From contig CM037877.1 of NCBI GenBank assembly GCA_021292165.1, positions 303,928,063 to 303,992,062 of the forward strand: DNA of 64,000 nucleotides. The letters are read 5' to 3'. The stretch's first letter is position 1. Every line of letters begins with the position of its first letter. The notes beneath the pieces were generated by a model. That model was given only the letters and a program-made list of their open reading frames with translations. It ran no database searches and had not been told where the DNA came from. The DNA is from Shinisaurus crocodilurus. Lineage: Eukaryota > Chordata > Lepidosauria > Squamata > Shinisauridae. This document shows positions 9,420-19,403 of this stretch, piece after piece. A program made the translations under genes and the position numbers.

Positions 9420-10650
9420 GAGGAGGGGGCAGGTGGGCACAGCCAGTCAGCACACCTCCAGGGCTTTGTTGAAGGCCACTGAGGCCGAAGCTGTGGAGGC
9501 TGAGAGAACAGGGTCGAGTTGCGGGGAGGGGCTCCAACTCAGAAGCTAGATAGGTAAATAAGAGGAGTGGGAGAGATTTTCAGGGTGAAGTAAGGTCTCT
9601 TTCAGTGCTAAAATAAAGTGTTGGGGTGGGGGGCTGTGGTTCTGGCCCTGCCATCTTTTGTGACGATCCCTTAAGGGGGCAATCCTATGCATGTTTAGAC
9701 GGGGGGGGGGGAAGTCCCTACAACTTCCAGGGAGAAGAGCTTAGCAATGCGATTTTGACAGACTCTGTAGTTTTTGAGAGGGAAGGCGAAAGGCTCATTT
9801 GGCCATGAGGAAAACTTCCCGTGAAGAGCCTAGGGACTAGGAGGTGCTGTTTGGCGGGAAGGCAGGAATAATAACGCAAAGGCTGATAGCTGAAAAGCCT
9901 GGGGGAAGGGGGGGGAGGGGCGAGGGGGCAGAGAAGAAAGGGGGCACTGTAGGCACTGGGCTGAGAAACAGCAATCTGAGGGAGATGGGCGCAAAGGCCG
10001 GAGGAAAAGAGGGGTGGGGGAGGTAAGGAAAGGAAGGGCCAAGGGAAAGAGGGAGCTTGGGGAAAACCTCACACAGGGCCTAGGACAAGGTGTTTTCAGC
10101 TGTTGACATGATAGTAAAGGTACTTGGGAGACTGTCAGTCAGAGAAGCGGGGGGGGGGAATGAGGCAAAAGAGAGGGACGAGCAGGGACACAGATTGTAT
10201 TCTACGATGTTGACATGTTTTGGGCCACTAATCTTATTCATCGTAATTTCATCATGCTATCATCTTTTATTGACTGATCTCTGGTCATGCTGCACATTCC
10301 CATGGCTTGGACTCTGGTTCATTGTCCTTGTACATTCCAGGAGTTCCCAAGCTTTGCGTTGCTTGCCAAGCGACACGCGCAGAGGACTGACTCAACGTCT
10401 GTCAGGAAGCAAGCGGAAAATTAAAGGTTTCCTGTCATCACCACACGTGAACGGGGACCCGTCACCCCATCAGCGTGCAGGTGAGTCTCAAGGAGAAGCC
10501 TCGGGGGACAAGAAGGGAGCGGGCAGGTGCCTTCTCTAGTTTTCCTAGCGGCTGCTCTCCCAGGGCTTGGCAGCCAGTCTGTGCGTGGGTGTGGCTTTCT
10601 GAATGTGCATGCTATATTTTGCCAAACCAGTGCAAAAGCGGTTTGTGTTT
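9420..10650. other. G-rich intergenic sequence, no gene recognised
   Basis: The plus strand is purine- and G-rich, with G runs at 9701-9711 and 10149-10158 and repeated GGGGGAGGGG-type words at 9900-10070. A short CAATCCTATGCATGTTTAGAC segment at 9680-9700 matches the end of the palindromic repeat at 39789-39894. Open frames such as 10090-10539 lack domains. Confidence 0.45.
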
Positions 10651-10656
10651 AAGAGC

Positions 10657-10790
10657 AGTGTGGTGTAGTGGTTCGAGTGCTGCATTATCTAAGGAGAAAA
10701 TCCAGCTTCAAGCCCCAGTTTAGCCATGATATTCATAAAGTAAGCCTTGGGCCAGCTGTTATCTCTCAGCCTAACCTACCTAATAATAAC
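10657..10790 (+). mobile_element. tRNA-derived SINE, 5' part only
   Basis: The head (GTGTGGTGTAGTGGTTCGAG) and body (GGGCCAGCTG, CTCAGCCTAACCTACCTAA) match the SINE at 17974-18209. The 3' part is missing or replaced by AAT repeats. Confidence 0.7.
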
Positions 10791-13033
10791 AACAACAACA
10801 GTTTTATTCTAATGTCCCTTACACCAAAGGGCGGGACATGTAAAATATATACAATAAATATAACAATACACTTGATCAAGAAGGGGGATAGTGCCCTTGC
10901 CACTCCCCAAAGGAGTGACCCAAAGGGGTGCACCCCCTTTGGTGTTGCTCCCTTTGGCGGAGACCCCACCAGTGGCAGGCCCACCCCCACAACCAGGCAG
11001 CCTATATGTCCCTTCAAGTGGCAGGTGAAGGTGGTCAGCAAACACCAGTTCAATACCTGCGGGCCTGGTCCTGCATGGAGTGGTAGTCTGCCAGGTAGGA
11101 GTCCAGAGGTAGCTCTGTCAGGCAGAAGTCCAAAGGAAGAGAGCAGTGTTGATGGTGGTGGCAGCAGCAAACAAGCATGCAAGCAGCAAACACTTGCTCT
11201 CTCTAGAGTCTAGGCATTGGTTCTCCTCAGTCCCCCTACAGATACTGGCTCATAGGGTTGGTTGTTGTGAGGTGCTCTTTGGAGGAAATGCAAGATGAGA
11301 TGTACATGGTTTATGTAAATCAGTGATAACAGGAGTAAACAATCATCCACTGAAATGTTTGTTCAAATCTGTTGCTTCCATTCTGGGAGGGCTGCAGTAA
11401 CTGTAGACACTGCGTGAATCCAACAAGCGAAGCTTCCCCTCCCATCACTTTCTTGCTGGAAAAAAGGTGGTTTTGCTGAATGTCTGTCTCTATCATGTAG
11501 CTACCGGGAAGCCTTGATTTGAGGGCTGTGCGGGGGTGGGGGAGGTGGCAACTTCAGTACAGGTAGAGGTGTGTGTGTGGCCGGTTTGCCAGCCAGATGG
11601 GTGATAAATAAATGCAAATAATAAATAATAAATAAATAAATAATATCACATAGCTTTAATTTATCTGCTGCCCATGTGACTGTGCAGTCCACATTGTCTA
11701 AAGTTCTAGCTGTGGCAGTAGTCCAGTGAAATGCTATATTAATCACAATGGGAGGTTTGCTCTGGTCTCACCTTCCCCATGGGGATAAAAGGGATGGTGA
11801 TGTCATCTGCCACCACCACCCACCACCCTTCAGAATCCCGTTCCCTCTGAGCTTAGCTGCAATTCTTAACAGTTTCAGCTGTGTGTGTGTGAATTTTCCC
11901 AGAGGACAATATATATCCTTGCCTGTTGTAATGCAAAGTATTTTGGGGTGGCTTGGTCTTGAAAAGGCAAGTAAGACCATTAGCTTTACAAAAGACCTGT
12001 TCCTGGCAAGAAAGGAAAACAGCTAGAACTGGTTTGTTGATAAGGATCAGCACAGCTGCCTGAATTTTTGGACCCTCCTTGGGGGTATGGCTGGGGGGGA
12101 CTGCCATGAGGAGTACCTGCACTTCAAAATTAACCACTACTGACTGGAGACAGGAGGCGGACATCTGCACTTGTCCTCAGCAGCAAATGTGCACCTCCAC
12201 GGTGCTGACCCTGCCTCCTAGCCTCTGACGCTACCTTTCGACACCCACCAGTAAGGTTTGAGGAGGCTTATTCCTCTTGGGTGCCACTCAGCAGTGGCGG
12301 CTGAATAAAACTTCTGGTCCTTTGCCTCACCATCTGCGTCAGTGGCTTCAAAAGGGGTGGAGGGGGAGGGAAGTCTCCACATATTTTATTTGGCAACTCT
12401 AGCCATGAATTATATGAGACACTAATAAAGACTAAAGTGCCTCTGAGCAAATGAAGAGTGCTTTCAACTCAGCACTGAATCATGGCTAGGCTTCACCATC
12501 AGGGAATATAATGAATAACAAAAGAATAAAAATTAAAAATAATGTCACCGGCGTCATCCACGTCGGGGTGCTGCCAATTTTACCACCCTCGCTCCTGTGC
12601 CTGACACGATGAAATTTAGCAAGTGGAGCTTTTCTTACCACTTATCTCCATGCCTTGAAACCTGCTTAATTTCTTTGTTTCAGGGCTGCTATTCAAGGCA
12701 CAGTAGCAGAGCAAGTGAAAAAATAAAATAAAAATAATTATAGAAGAAGTTGCCAACCCTGCATTTGGTGGGTTTCTTCTTGCTCAAATGTATCTCCAAC
12801 TGATCTTTCACAAAGCCTGTGGCTTAAGCTGGCTCAGCTTGTCTGAGTGTGGAAAGCTAAGCCGGGTCAGGCCTGGTTATTACTTGGATGGGAGACCCTT
12901 CCTCTAGTTTCCTGCATTGAGCAGGGGGTTGGACTCGATAGCCTTGTAGGCTCCTTCTAACTCTATGATCTATGAAATCTATGAAAACCTTTCCAGGCCA
13001 CCATAAAAGGGCTTATTCTGCACTGTGGGTTAC
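10791..13033. other. Intergenic, mostly unassigned
   Basis: It contains an AATAAATAAAT-rich low-complexity stretch at 11605-11645, a (GT)n tract near 11880, and a 5S-SINE copy (listed separately). No splice-bounded coding exon is evident. The 181-codon plus frame at 10668-11213 begins inside a SINE and is not supported. Confidence 0.45.
12815..12986 (+). mobile_element. 5S-rRNA-derived SINE with CR1-like tail
   Basis: It has the same organisation as 2544-2706: GAAAGCTAAGCCGGGTCAGG head, C-box-like GGATGGGAGACC, and CR1-like tail ending ctatgaaatctatgaaa. It lies immediately upstream of the LTR at 13034. Confidence 0.85.
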
Positions 13034-14450
13034 AGTGGAAGACCGACAACCTGGTCTTCTGCGCAGGTTCAATGCTAAGGGGGTAGCGGGTGCTGGGGCG
13101 GGCCTTCTCCGAGGTCCCCAGCGCCTCGCCTTAGCCCAGAACAAAGGGATAACTTATAGCCACAAAAGTATCTTTTAGAAAACAAGTTTATTTACAAAAT
13201 TACCTTCACAAACTTAGACCCACGCCAGCAATACAGCTTATCAGTACGGTACAAAGTAGCAAGCAAAAGCCTCAAGGACCCCGTGATTTCAGGGCTCTCA
13301 GCTAGTTAGTTTAGCTCGGGTCCCGGCAGAGGCCTGGTCAACCGCATGCTGCTAGCTGGGTTCCCGGCGGAGGCCCGATCTACCCAAGCGGCTAGCTGGG
13401 TTCACGGTGGGACCCGGTCTACCCAAGTGGCTAGCTGGGTTCCCGGCGGGGCCCGGTCTACCCAAGCGGCTAGCTGGGTTCCCGGCGGGGCCCGGTCAAC
13501 CGCACGCTGCTAGCTGGGTTCCCGGCGGAGGCCCGGTCTACCCAAGCGACTAGCTGGGTTCCCGGCGGGGCCCGGTCTACCCAAGTGGCTAGCTGGGTTC
13601 CCGGCGGGGCCCGGTCTACCCAAGCGGCTAGCTGGGTTCCCGGTGGGGCCCGGTCAACCGCACGCTGCTAGCTGGGTTCCCGGCGGAGGCCCGGTCTACC
13701 CAAGTGACTAGCTGGGTTCCCGGCGGGGCCCGGTCTACCCAAGCGGCTAGCTGGGTTCCCGGCGGGGGCCCGGTCTACCCAAGCGGCTAGCTGGGTTTCC
13801 GGCGGGGCCCGGTCTACCCAAGCGGCTAGCTGGGTTCCCGGCGGAAGCCCGGTCTACCCAAGCGGCTTGTGAGTGATTTCAGCTTGGTTTCCCGGGGGTC
13901 CGGTCAACCCAAGCGGCCAGTGATTTCAGCTTGGTTTCCCGGAGTTGCTGATCCTTCGTTCCCTTACCCCAGGCATGGGCAAGATTGCTGATCAGGTCCA
14001 GAGAAAAGTTCCCTTGTGCAGGGTGTTTTATACCTTGGTGTTTCAGGTAGCCCCTCCCTCCGTGATCAGGTGGGTTGACACCCTCCCTGAGGGGCGGCCT
14101 TTTGGGTCAGGTGGGGTGACGCCTCCCCCCCCCCCCGTGATATGGGGTCCCTTTGAAGCCACTTGCTTAATGGTCCCATCCTATGGTGTTGAGTGGCCAT
14201 TTCTTAGGGGTGCCGAAGCGTCTGCCCTGGAGAGGTATTCAAGTCTTATGTAGATGGGGCTGATATGCAAGAGCATTGACAAACCTGGTGATGCTTCCTG
14301 CCTTCCCCCCTGGGGTGATTCTATGTAGATGTTGTTTGTCCCCTTTGGCATCTGTGGAGACTGGTTGTCTCCCCCCCCCCGGGTCTCCTCCCCCCCTCCT
14401 TGGTGAGTGTGTGTGTGTCAGGCAGGGGGCTTAGGTTGGCTTTCTCCACA
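13034..14450 (-). mobile_element. Solo LTR (1.4 kb) carrying a minisatellite
   Basis: The element is flanked by a 5-bp target-site duplication GTTAC (13029-13033 and 14451-14455). It ends CTCCACA on the plus strand, so the minus strand begins TGTGGAG. Its left end (AGTGGAAGACC) resembles the end of the LTR at 55683 (TGTGAAGGACC), with the first base apparently mutated. On the minus strand a TATAAAA box lies at about 14026-14032 and AATAAA at 13184-13189, in the order expected for U3-R-U5. The expanded 39-bp repeat between them makes it longer than its relative at 55683-56473. No internal retroviral sequence remains beside it. Confidence 0.78.
13335..13870. repeat. 39-bp minisatellite with 4-unit higher-order period
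   Basis: About 13 tandem units of consensus GCTAGCTGGGTTCCCGGCGG continuing GGCCCGGTCTACCCAAGCG. Variant units with CAACCGCACGCTG instead of CTACCCAAGCG recur near 13340, 13497 and 13655, about 157 bp apart. That is a higher-order repeat of four units. It is GC-rich and CpG-bearing. It sits between the TATA box and polyadenylation signal of the host LTR, so it is probably within the transcribed R region. Confidence 0.9.
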
Positions 14451-14985
14451 GTTACCAATTACCTGTGGCTCCCATCGCTCTGAACAAGTATGGAAATACA
14501 AGACGTTTTCCTCCTGCTCATTATTTAGGATGGGACCACCAAGCTCAAATAAACTTGAATCCCAAAACTCCCCACCTGGTAGATCTGCAGGCGTAATTTT
14601 TTACCACCAAATGTCAATTCTACCCAAATTCAACACCATGTGGAAGGAACGGTAAGTCTGCACTGCACATCCCTGGACAGGCTAAGGTCCTTACGGTTGA
14701 AAATCCCTCCTTTAGAATGCCCCAGACTCCAATGCTCTACTTAACTCCTCCTTTTACTCCATTGATGCTTGCCCACTTCCTTTGCCCTGTCTCTCTTAGT
14801 TAAGAATGTTGGCCCTTCATGAATGGGCTGCGTTACTCTGTATTGTTTTGCTGCTCCCCATGTGTAGCAGCCCATCCATATATGGGAGTGCAGAGAGGCC
14901 AGAAAGAAGAACAGATTGTTATGGTTCACATCGGTTTCTGAATTTTCCAACCAGCAGTAGTCAGGCAACATTTTCTGAAGCAGAG

Positions 14986-15920
14986 TGTGGAGCTTTTGGG
15001 GGTTCCTGCATGCAGGCATGCAGGAACACACACACACACACACACACATGCGCGCCTCCTCATGTGTAAACCAAGTGGGGGCTGGGAAGAAGCGAAAGGT
15101 GCATAGAACATGGGATGGGGCCTGGCGTCTGGAGGTCTGGAGGAGCCAGGCTGAGGGCGTTCATGTGTAAATGTAGTTCAAGCCATGACTCACGAGTTCC
15201 CTCCCCCCTGCCTGGCCAGGTGAAGTTCAAATTGATTGGCTGAAGCAAGAAGGCTACAGAAAAGGGAAGGGGGAAGAGCTATTTCCCCACATGTAGCCTT
15301 TGTTCTTGGTTTAGTCCTTTTTGGTAGCGTGCCTGGTTGTAGCCATGGCAGCACGCCAGCGAGGGGGCCGAGCCTTTAGGGGGGGGGCCCTCAGGAACCG
15401 ACCCCAGGCAGCTCCTGGTAAAATTAGCTGGTTTGAAGGCTCTGGTGAAAGGCAAGTCTTGTGGAGGGCTATTTATCTCGGACCTGCGGGTAGATAAAAT
15501 AGTTCCCCCCGGGCGGCAAGGCTGTGCTGGATCTAACCCTTGAAGAAGACACCCTCAGGTAACAGGTGTGTGCCTGAGAGATCTTAAGGAATCAGGTTTT
15601 ATTGTGTTTTAGCTTTACTGTGTACTAAAGTGTCTCTCTTTATTTTGAGTGCTTCTCTCATTTCCCTAATCTTGTTGTAAGATGCTACCAGAATAAACCT
15701 GTTTGGTTTTACCCCACATGGGTTTTGTACTGCTCTGTGAGTTCAGTATCTAAATCCAGGTTACAGAAATGGAAGGCGAGTCCCTAAACAGAGATCCAAG
15801 TAGGATTGCAGACAGCTGAGGCTGGCAGCCTGGTATCATGAGATCTCAGAGGGTCTTGGTTCCTTTGAGGTAGGTAAGGGTGGGGTGGTGGCGGGCCAGC
15901 CAGCCCCCCCTTCCTCCACA
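14986..15920 (+). mobile_element. Solo LTR (935 bp), family shared with FUS intron 13
   Basis: It starts TGTGGAGCTTTTGGGGGTTC and ends TTCCTCCACA, with a perfect 5-bp target-site duplication CAGAG at 14981-14985 and 15921-15925. AATAAA at 15692-15697 places the R/U5 side on the right, so orientation is plus. It is co-linear with 22414-23284 throughout, including a (CA)n tract after the first 25-45 bp. Nothing retroviral adjoins it, so it is a solo LTR from LTR-LTR recombination. Confidence 0.88.
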
Positions 15921-15955
15921 CAGAGTTTTCCTTGTTCCTGGGTTAGAAGTTAGTG

Positions 15956-16029
15956 CAGTGTTCTCCAACCTGGGCATGCTGGGAGTTGTAGGCCAAAAAC
16001 ATCTGAGGACCCAAGGTTGGAGAACACTG
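15956..16029. mobile_element. Internally deleted hairpin hAT MITE
   Basis: Both termini of the CAGTGTTCTCCAACC family are present but only about 74 bp separate the ends. One arm is mostly deleted, leaving the second arm (GGGAGTTGTAGGCCAAAAAC). Confidence 0.75.
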
Positions 16030-16039
16030 GTTTAGTGTT

Positions 16040-16186
16040 AGACTAGGACTATGAAGATCACTGGATGAGCTTGGGCCAGTTACTCTCGCATAGCCTAATC
16101 TACCTCACAGAGTTATTGAAGATAAAATGGGGAGGGGAAAGAGCTATGTATGCCACCCTGAGCTCTTTGGAGGATGGGTGGGAATA
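16040..16186 (+). mobile_element. Diverged tRNA-derived SINE
   Basis: The order of words (GTTAGACTAGGAC, GGGCCAGTTACTC, CTAATCTACCTCACAGAGTT, GATAAAATGGGGAGGGG) follows the SINE consensus seen at 17974-18209. It has many substitutions and a degraded head, so it is an old copy. Confidence 0.65.
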
Positions 16187-16188
16187 TA

Positions 16189-16362
16189 GATCATAGACTT
16201 CATAGATCATAGAGTTGGAAGGGGCCTACAAGGCCATCAAGTCCAACCCCCTGCTCAATGCAGGAAACTAGAGGAGGGGTCTCCCATCCAAGTAATAACC
16301 AGGCTTGACCCTGCTTAGCTTTCCACACTCAAGAAAAGCTGAGCCAGCGTAAGCCACAGGCC
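16189..16362 (-). mobile_element. 5S-rRNA-derived SINE with CR1-like tail
   Basis: This is a minus-orientation copy. The plus strand shows the tail first (AGAGTTGGAAGGGGCCTACA), then the complement of the C-box region (GGTCTCCCATCCAAGTAATA), then the 5S-like head complement. It is nearly full length. Confidence 0.85.
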
Positions 16363-17835
16363 TGTACATATAAATGTAGTAAATAAAAAATACATCTTGG
16401 GGTTGGTGGTCTCATATTTCGGGCATTTAAAAAACAAAAACACACTAGCATGATGGACAACCATGGGAGCCACAGCTGGCCTCGGGACCATTGTGGGTGG
16501 CATGGTCGCAGACGTGGAAAATCATCCCTCTGCATTCAGTCAGTTCCAGAGTACTCTTCCATCATTCCTATGCACAAGGCACACTCCAACATCTCCACCC
16601 AGAAGCGACTGCGAGGCCCACCCTCCTTTAACTGAAAACAGCTCAGAAGCACAGCGGCGCCAGCTGTCGATCTTGCCAACTGTGTAGACAGAGCAGGGCA
16701 CGAAGTAGTGCCCTCTCTTCCTGCCAAATTAAGGCACTTTTGAATAATAAGTTGTTTGTGTGCAGTTTGGGCAAGGCTCAAAAGGCCACTGCACTTGGTG
16801 ACCTGGAGCCCACTCTCCATGTGGGCTTGGCTGTTGCTGTGAATAGTGAGTGGGTAAGGCTGCAGCCACAATGTCTCTCGTGGGAACTTCTAAAGGTACT
16901 TTGACATGATAGGTGCCTGGCGGTGTGGTCTTTTTGCTGGAGTATTGGCGAGCGTGGAGAGAATCGCAATCTGATTGCATCGCCAGCGGTTGGACCAAAT
17001 AACTACCAAGGTCCCTTCTGTATTATTTCACATGTTCTAGTGACATTATTGGGCCCTGGTTCCTGTTATGTCTTTTTTGGAGTCCAAAAGACACTTATTT
17101 TCTCAAAATTATAGATGACACTTCTGGGGAGGGAAGAGCCACAGATCTATGGCTTAATTTGAGCTGGTTTACTTTTTACTAGTTTAATTTAGCTTCATTG
17201 GAACATGTGATTGTAAACTTTTGAGCATGTGCAGAGTATAATTCCTACCCATCCCTTTACCAGAGTAACATCTGAGATTAAGTAGCTGTGCTTCCAGGTC
17301 AGGAGTTATTAACTTCAAAGCAGACTCTCTCTCTCCCCGTCAGAAAATTGCCACTTGTCTGTCTCCACTCCTCCCCTTAAGCTGTTTCCAGATCAAAGCC
17401 AGCATCCCATGCAAGGGACAAGTGGAAGAGCCAGTTCTCTGATGCAAGCATATCCCCTTTGGCTTGGGACTAGTGTACTTATCTCTGTTCTTCATCATGG
17501 CCAAGAATAACATTTTCCAAGGATCACCATAATCCAGTTTTACAAGCCTGGATGCACAAAGACTGGCTTGCCTCACCGCTTCTTGCCAGAGGAATGTACC
17601 TCGAGGTAGACTAACTTTGGGTAATGATTACAACAGCAGCAGTTAGTTTCTCCTGACAGTTCACTTACTAAATGTTATGTATACCTGCCCAAGGTAAACA
17701 CAGGATTGAAAAGAAAAAAGTGTGCTTTGTAAAAGTGTTTGCAGAGAACAGATTTTTACCTGGGAATTTAACTGGGATATCATATGTACCATCCCCCCTG
17801 CAAATATTTGCTTCTTTAAAAACCTACTTTGTAAA
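16363..17835. other. Intergenic, no gene recognised
   Basis: Several open frames of 60-110 codons (for example minus 16536-16871) have no domain or splice support, and no repeat family from elsewhere in the window is recognised in this stretch. Confidence 0.4.
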
Positions 17836-17973
17836 TATTTATTACAAAATTATATGGTACAATATTGTACAATTATTTTATTGTATTGTATTTTGTACAA
17901 TGTTGTACAAAATATTATATTGTACTATAATATATATATTATTGTACAATAATATTGTGCAATATTATTATAC
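17836..17973. repeat. AT-rich TTGTACAA palindrome cluster
   Basis: The stretch is dominated by variants of ATTGTACAATATTGTACAA with no GC-rich interruption. It can form many short cruciform-like pairings. It sits directly upstream of the SINE at 17974. Simple low-complexity expansion is the likeliest origin. Confidence 0.8.
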
Positions 17974-18209
17974 GCCAGTGTGGCGTAGTGGTTAGAGTGT
18001 TGGACTGGGACTCGGGAGATCCGGGTTCTAGTTCCTGCTCGGCCATGAAGCTCACTGGGTGACTTTGGGCCAGTCCCTGACTCTCAGCCTAACCTACCTC
18101 ACAGGGTTGTTGTGAGGATAAAATGGAGAGGAGGAGGATTATGTAAGCCACCTTGGGTTCCTTGCAGGAAAAAAGGTGGGGTATAAATATAATAAATAAA
18201 TGAATAAAT
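17974..18209 (+). mobile_element. tRNA-derived SINE, near full length
   Basis: The head contains an A-box-like TAGTGGTTAGAGTG and a B-box-like GGGTTCTAGTTCC, the internal RNA polymerase III promoter of tRNA-derived SINEs. The body reads CTCAGCCTAACCTACCTCAC and TGTGAGGATAAAATGGAGAG, and the tail is GGGGTATAAATATAATAAAT. It is used here as the reference copy for the family. The published family name is left open. Confidence 0.88.
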
Positions 18210-18956
18210 GGCGCTCCTCTTTTCTCCTCACAAGAAATCTATGAGGTAGGTCAGCCAGAGAGTGACCTGGGTCTTCCCAAAATTCTAACCATGACATTTA
18301 AGAGATAAGAAATCCAAAATTAAGAATTCCTTGAGTGTTATTTATTTCATCTATGTCCTGGCTTTCCTCCATGGAGCTCCCCCCAAGCTTGTGAGGTAGG
18401 TTAGATTGAAAGATACGTGACACACAAAGGCTCCTTCATGCAAGGAGCTGCCTCTGTGTTGTTTTCAACATCCACCTCAACCTTGTGTACCGGTAATTCA
18501 AAAGAACTGCCTCACCACCATCCCCCCTAGTCACAAGGGAATTGGTGGAATGCCCAGGGTTAACAGACAGATGACATCTCCACCGTTGTTACATAATACC
18601 CAAACTGGCTTGGAGAGGACACCCGGAAATTGGCTATTATAGAATATCATGGCCTCCAGTAATTGAAGTTAATTGACAAATTACATAGTGTGCTATTAAT
18701 GTCTTGAAAGACGGAAACTAGTATTTAGGCAAGGATCTGTTCTCAGCCCTGAAATGCAGCTACCTCCAGGGTAAGAGCAGGTTGCTTTACAGAAACCTGG
18801 ATGCTTTGCTCAAGGCTGTGACACAACTGCCTCTGAGGAGCAGCAATCGGGTGGCAGCCACACACAGAGCAACTCTTATCATACAACTGGGCAAATGTTT
18901 ACATCCAGACCTCAACAGGTGAGGAAAATGTATTTTGCCCAACAAGCCTATGATAT
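18210..18956. other. Intergenic, no gene recognised
   Basis: Positions 18230-18290 resemble a worn SINE fragment. The rest is unassigned. Confidence 0.4.
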
Positions 18957-19403
18957 GTCATGTTGTTCGAATGTCTGACTGCCGTCTCCCAAAGCAGTTA
19001 CTTTATTCCCAACTCAAGGATGGAAAGCAGAATATCGGTGGTCAGTATAAAACATAGTTTAAAACATAGAGAATTGGGAAGCTCTGGCCCATGGACGCTT
19101 TAACTGGAGGTTGGCCTTTCACGAAGGTTCTATGGACTTTGAAGAAGCCCAAGTGCAAGGTGAAAGGGAGAAACGTGCTAAGTGGAAAGCACGTCAAACA
19201 AATCCTTTACAGGACCATCTTCCATATGGTAACCTGTGTCCTCACTGTGGGAAGCTGTGTGGATCTAGAATTGGCCTCCAGGCACTTACAGACCCATCGC
19301 TAGAGTCTACACAATTTTATACAATTTCCTCTTTATATAATTTTCTTTTTGTAATTTTATCCTGGAAAACAATCTTAACTCGGTCACGAGTGATCGCCTA
19401 CTA
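18957..19403 (+). mobile_element. LINE 3' fragment, same family as 37501-39785
   Basis: The segment aligns with the C-terminal coding end and 3' UTR of the LINE at 37501, including the shared C2H2 finger region (CPHCGKLCGSRIGL). It has an internal deletion near 19047 and a small insertion in the 3' UTR, so the frame is broken. It ends at the shared GGTCACGAGTGATCGCCT followed by a short CTA-type tail instead of GAT repeats. Confidence 0.85.

Noticed and set aside
10668..11213. 181-codon plus-strand frame
   Set aside because: Starts inside a SINE head and has low-complexity Asn runs; no support as a gene.
13335..13870. CRISPR array
   Set aside because: Units are contiguous 39-bp tandem repeats without unique spacers, in vertebrate DNA.
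17974..18060. tRNA-like gene
   Set aside because: The A- and B-box-like words belong to a tRNA-derived SINE repeated several times in the window, and no cloverleaf with intact anticodon arm is seen.
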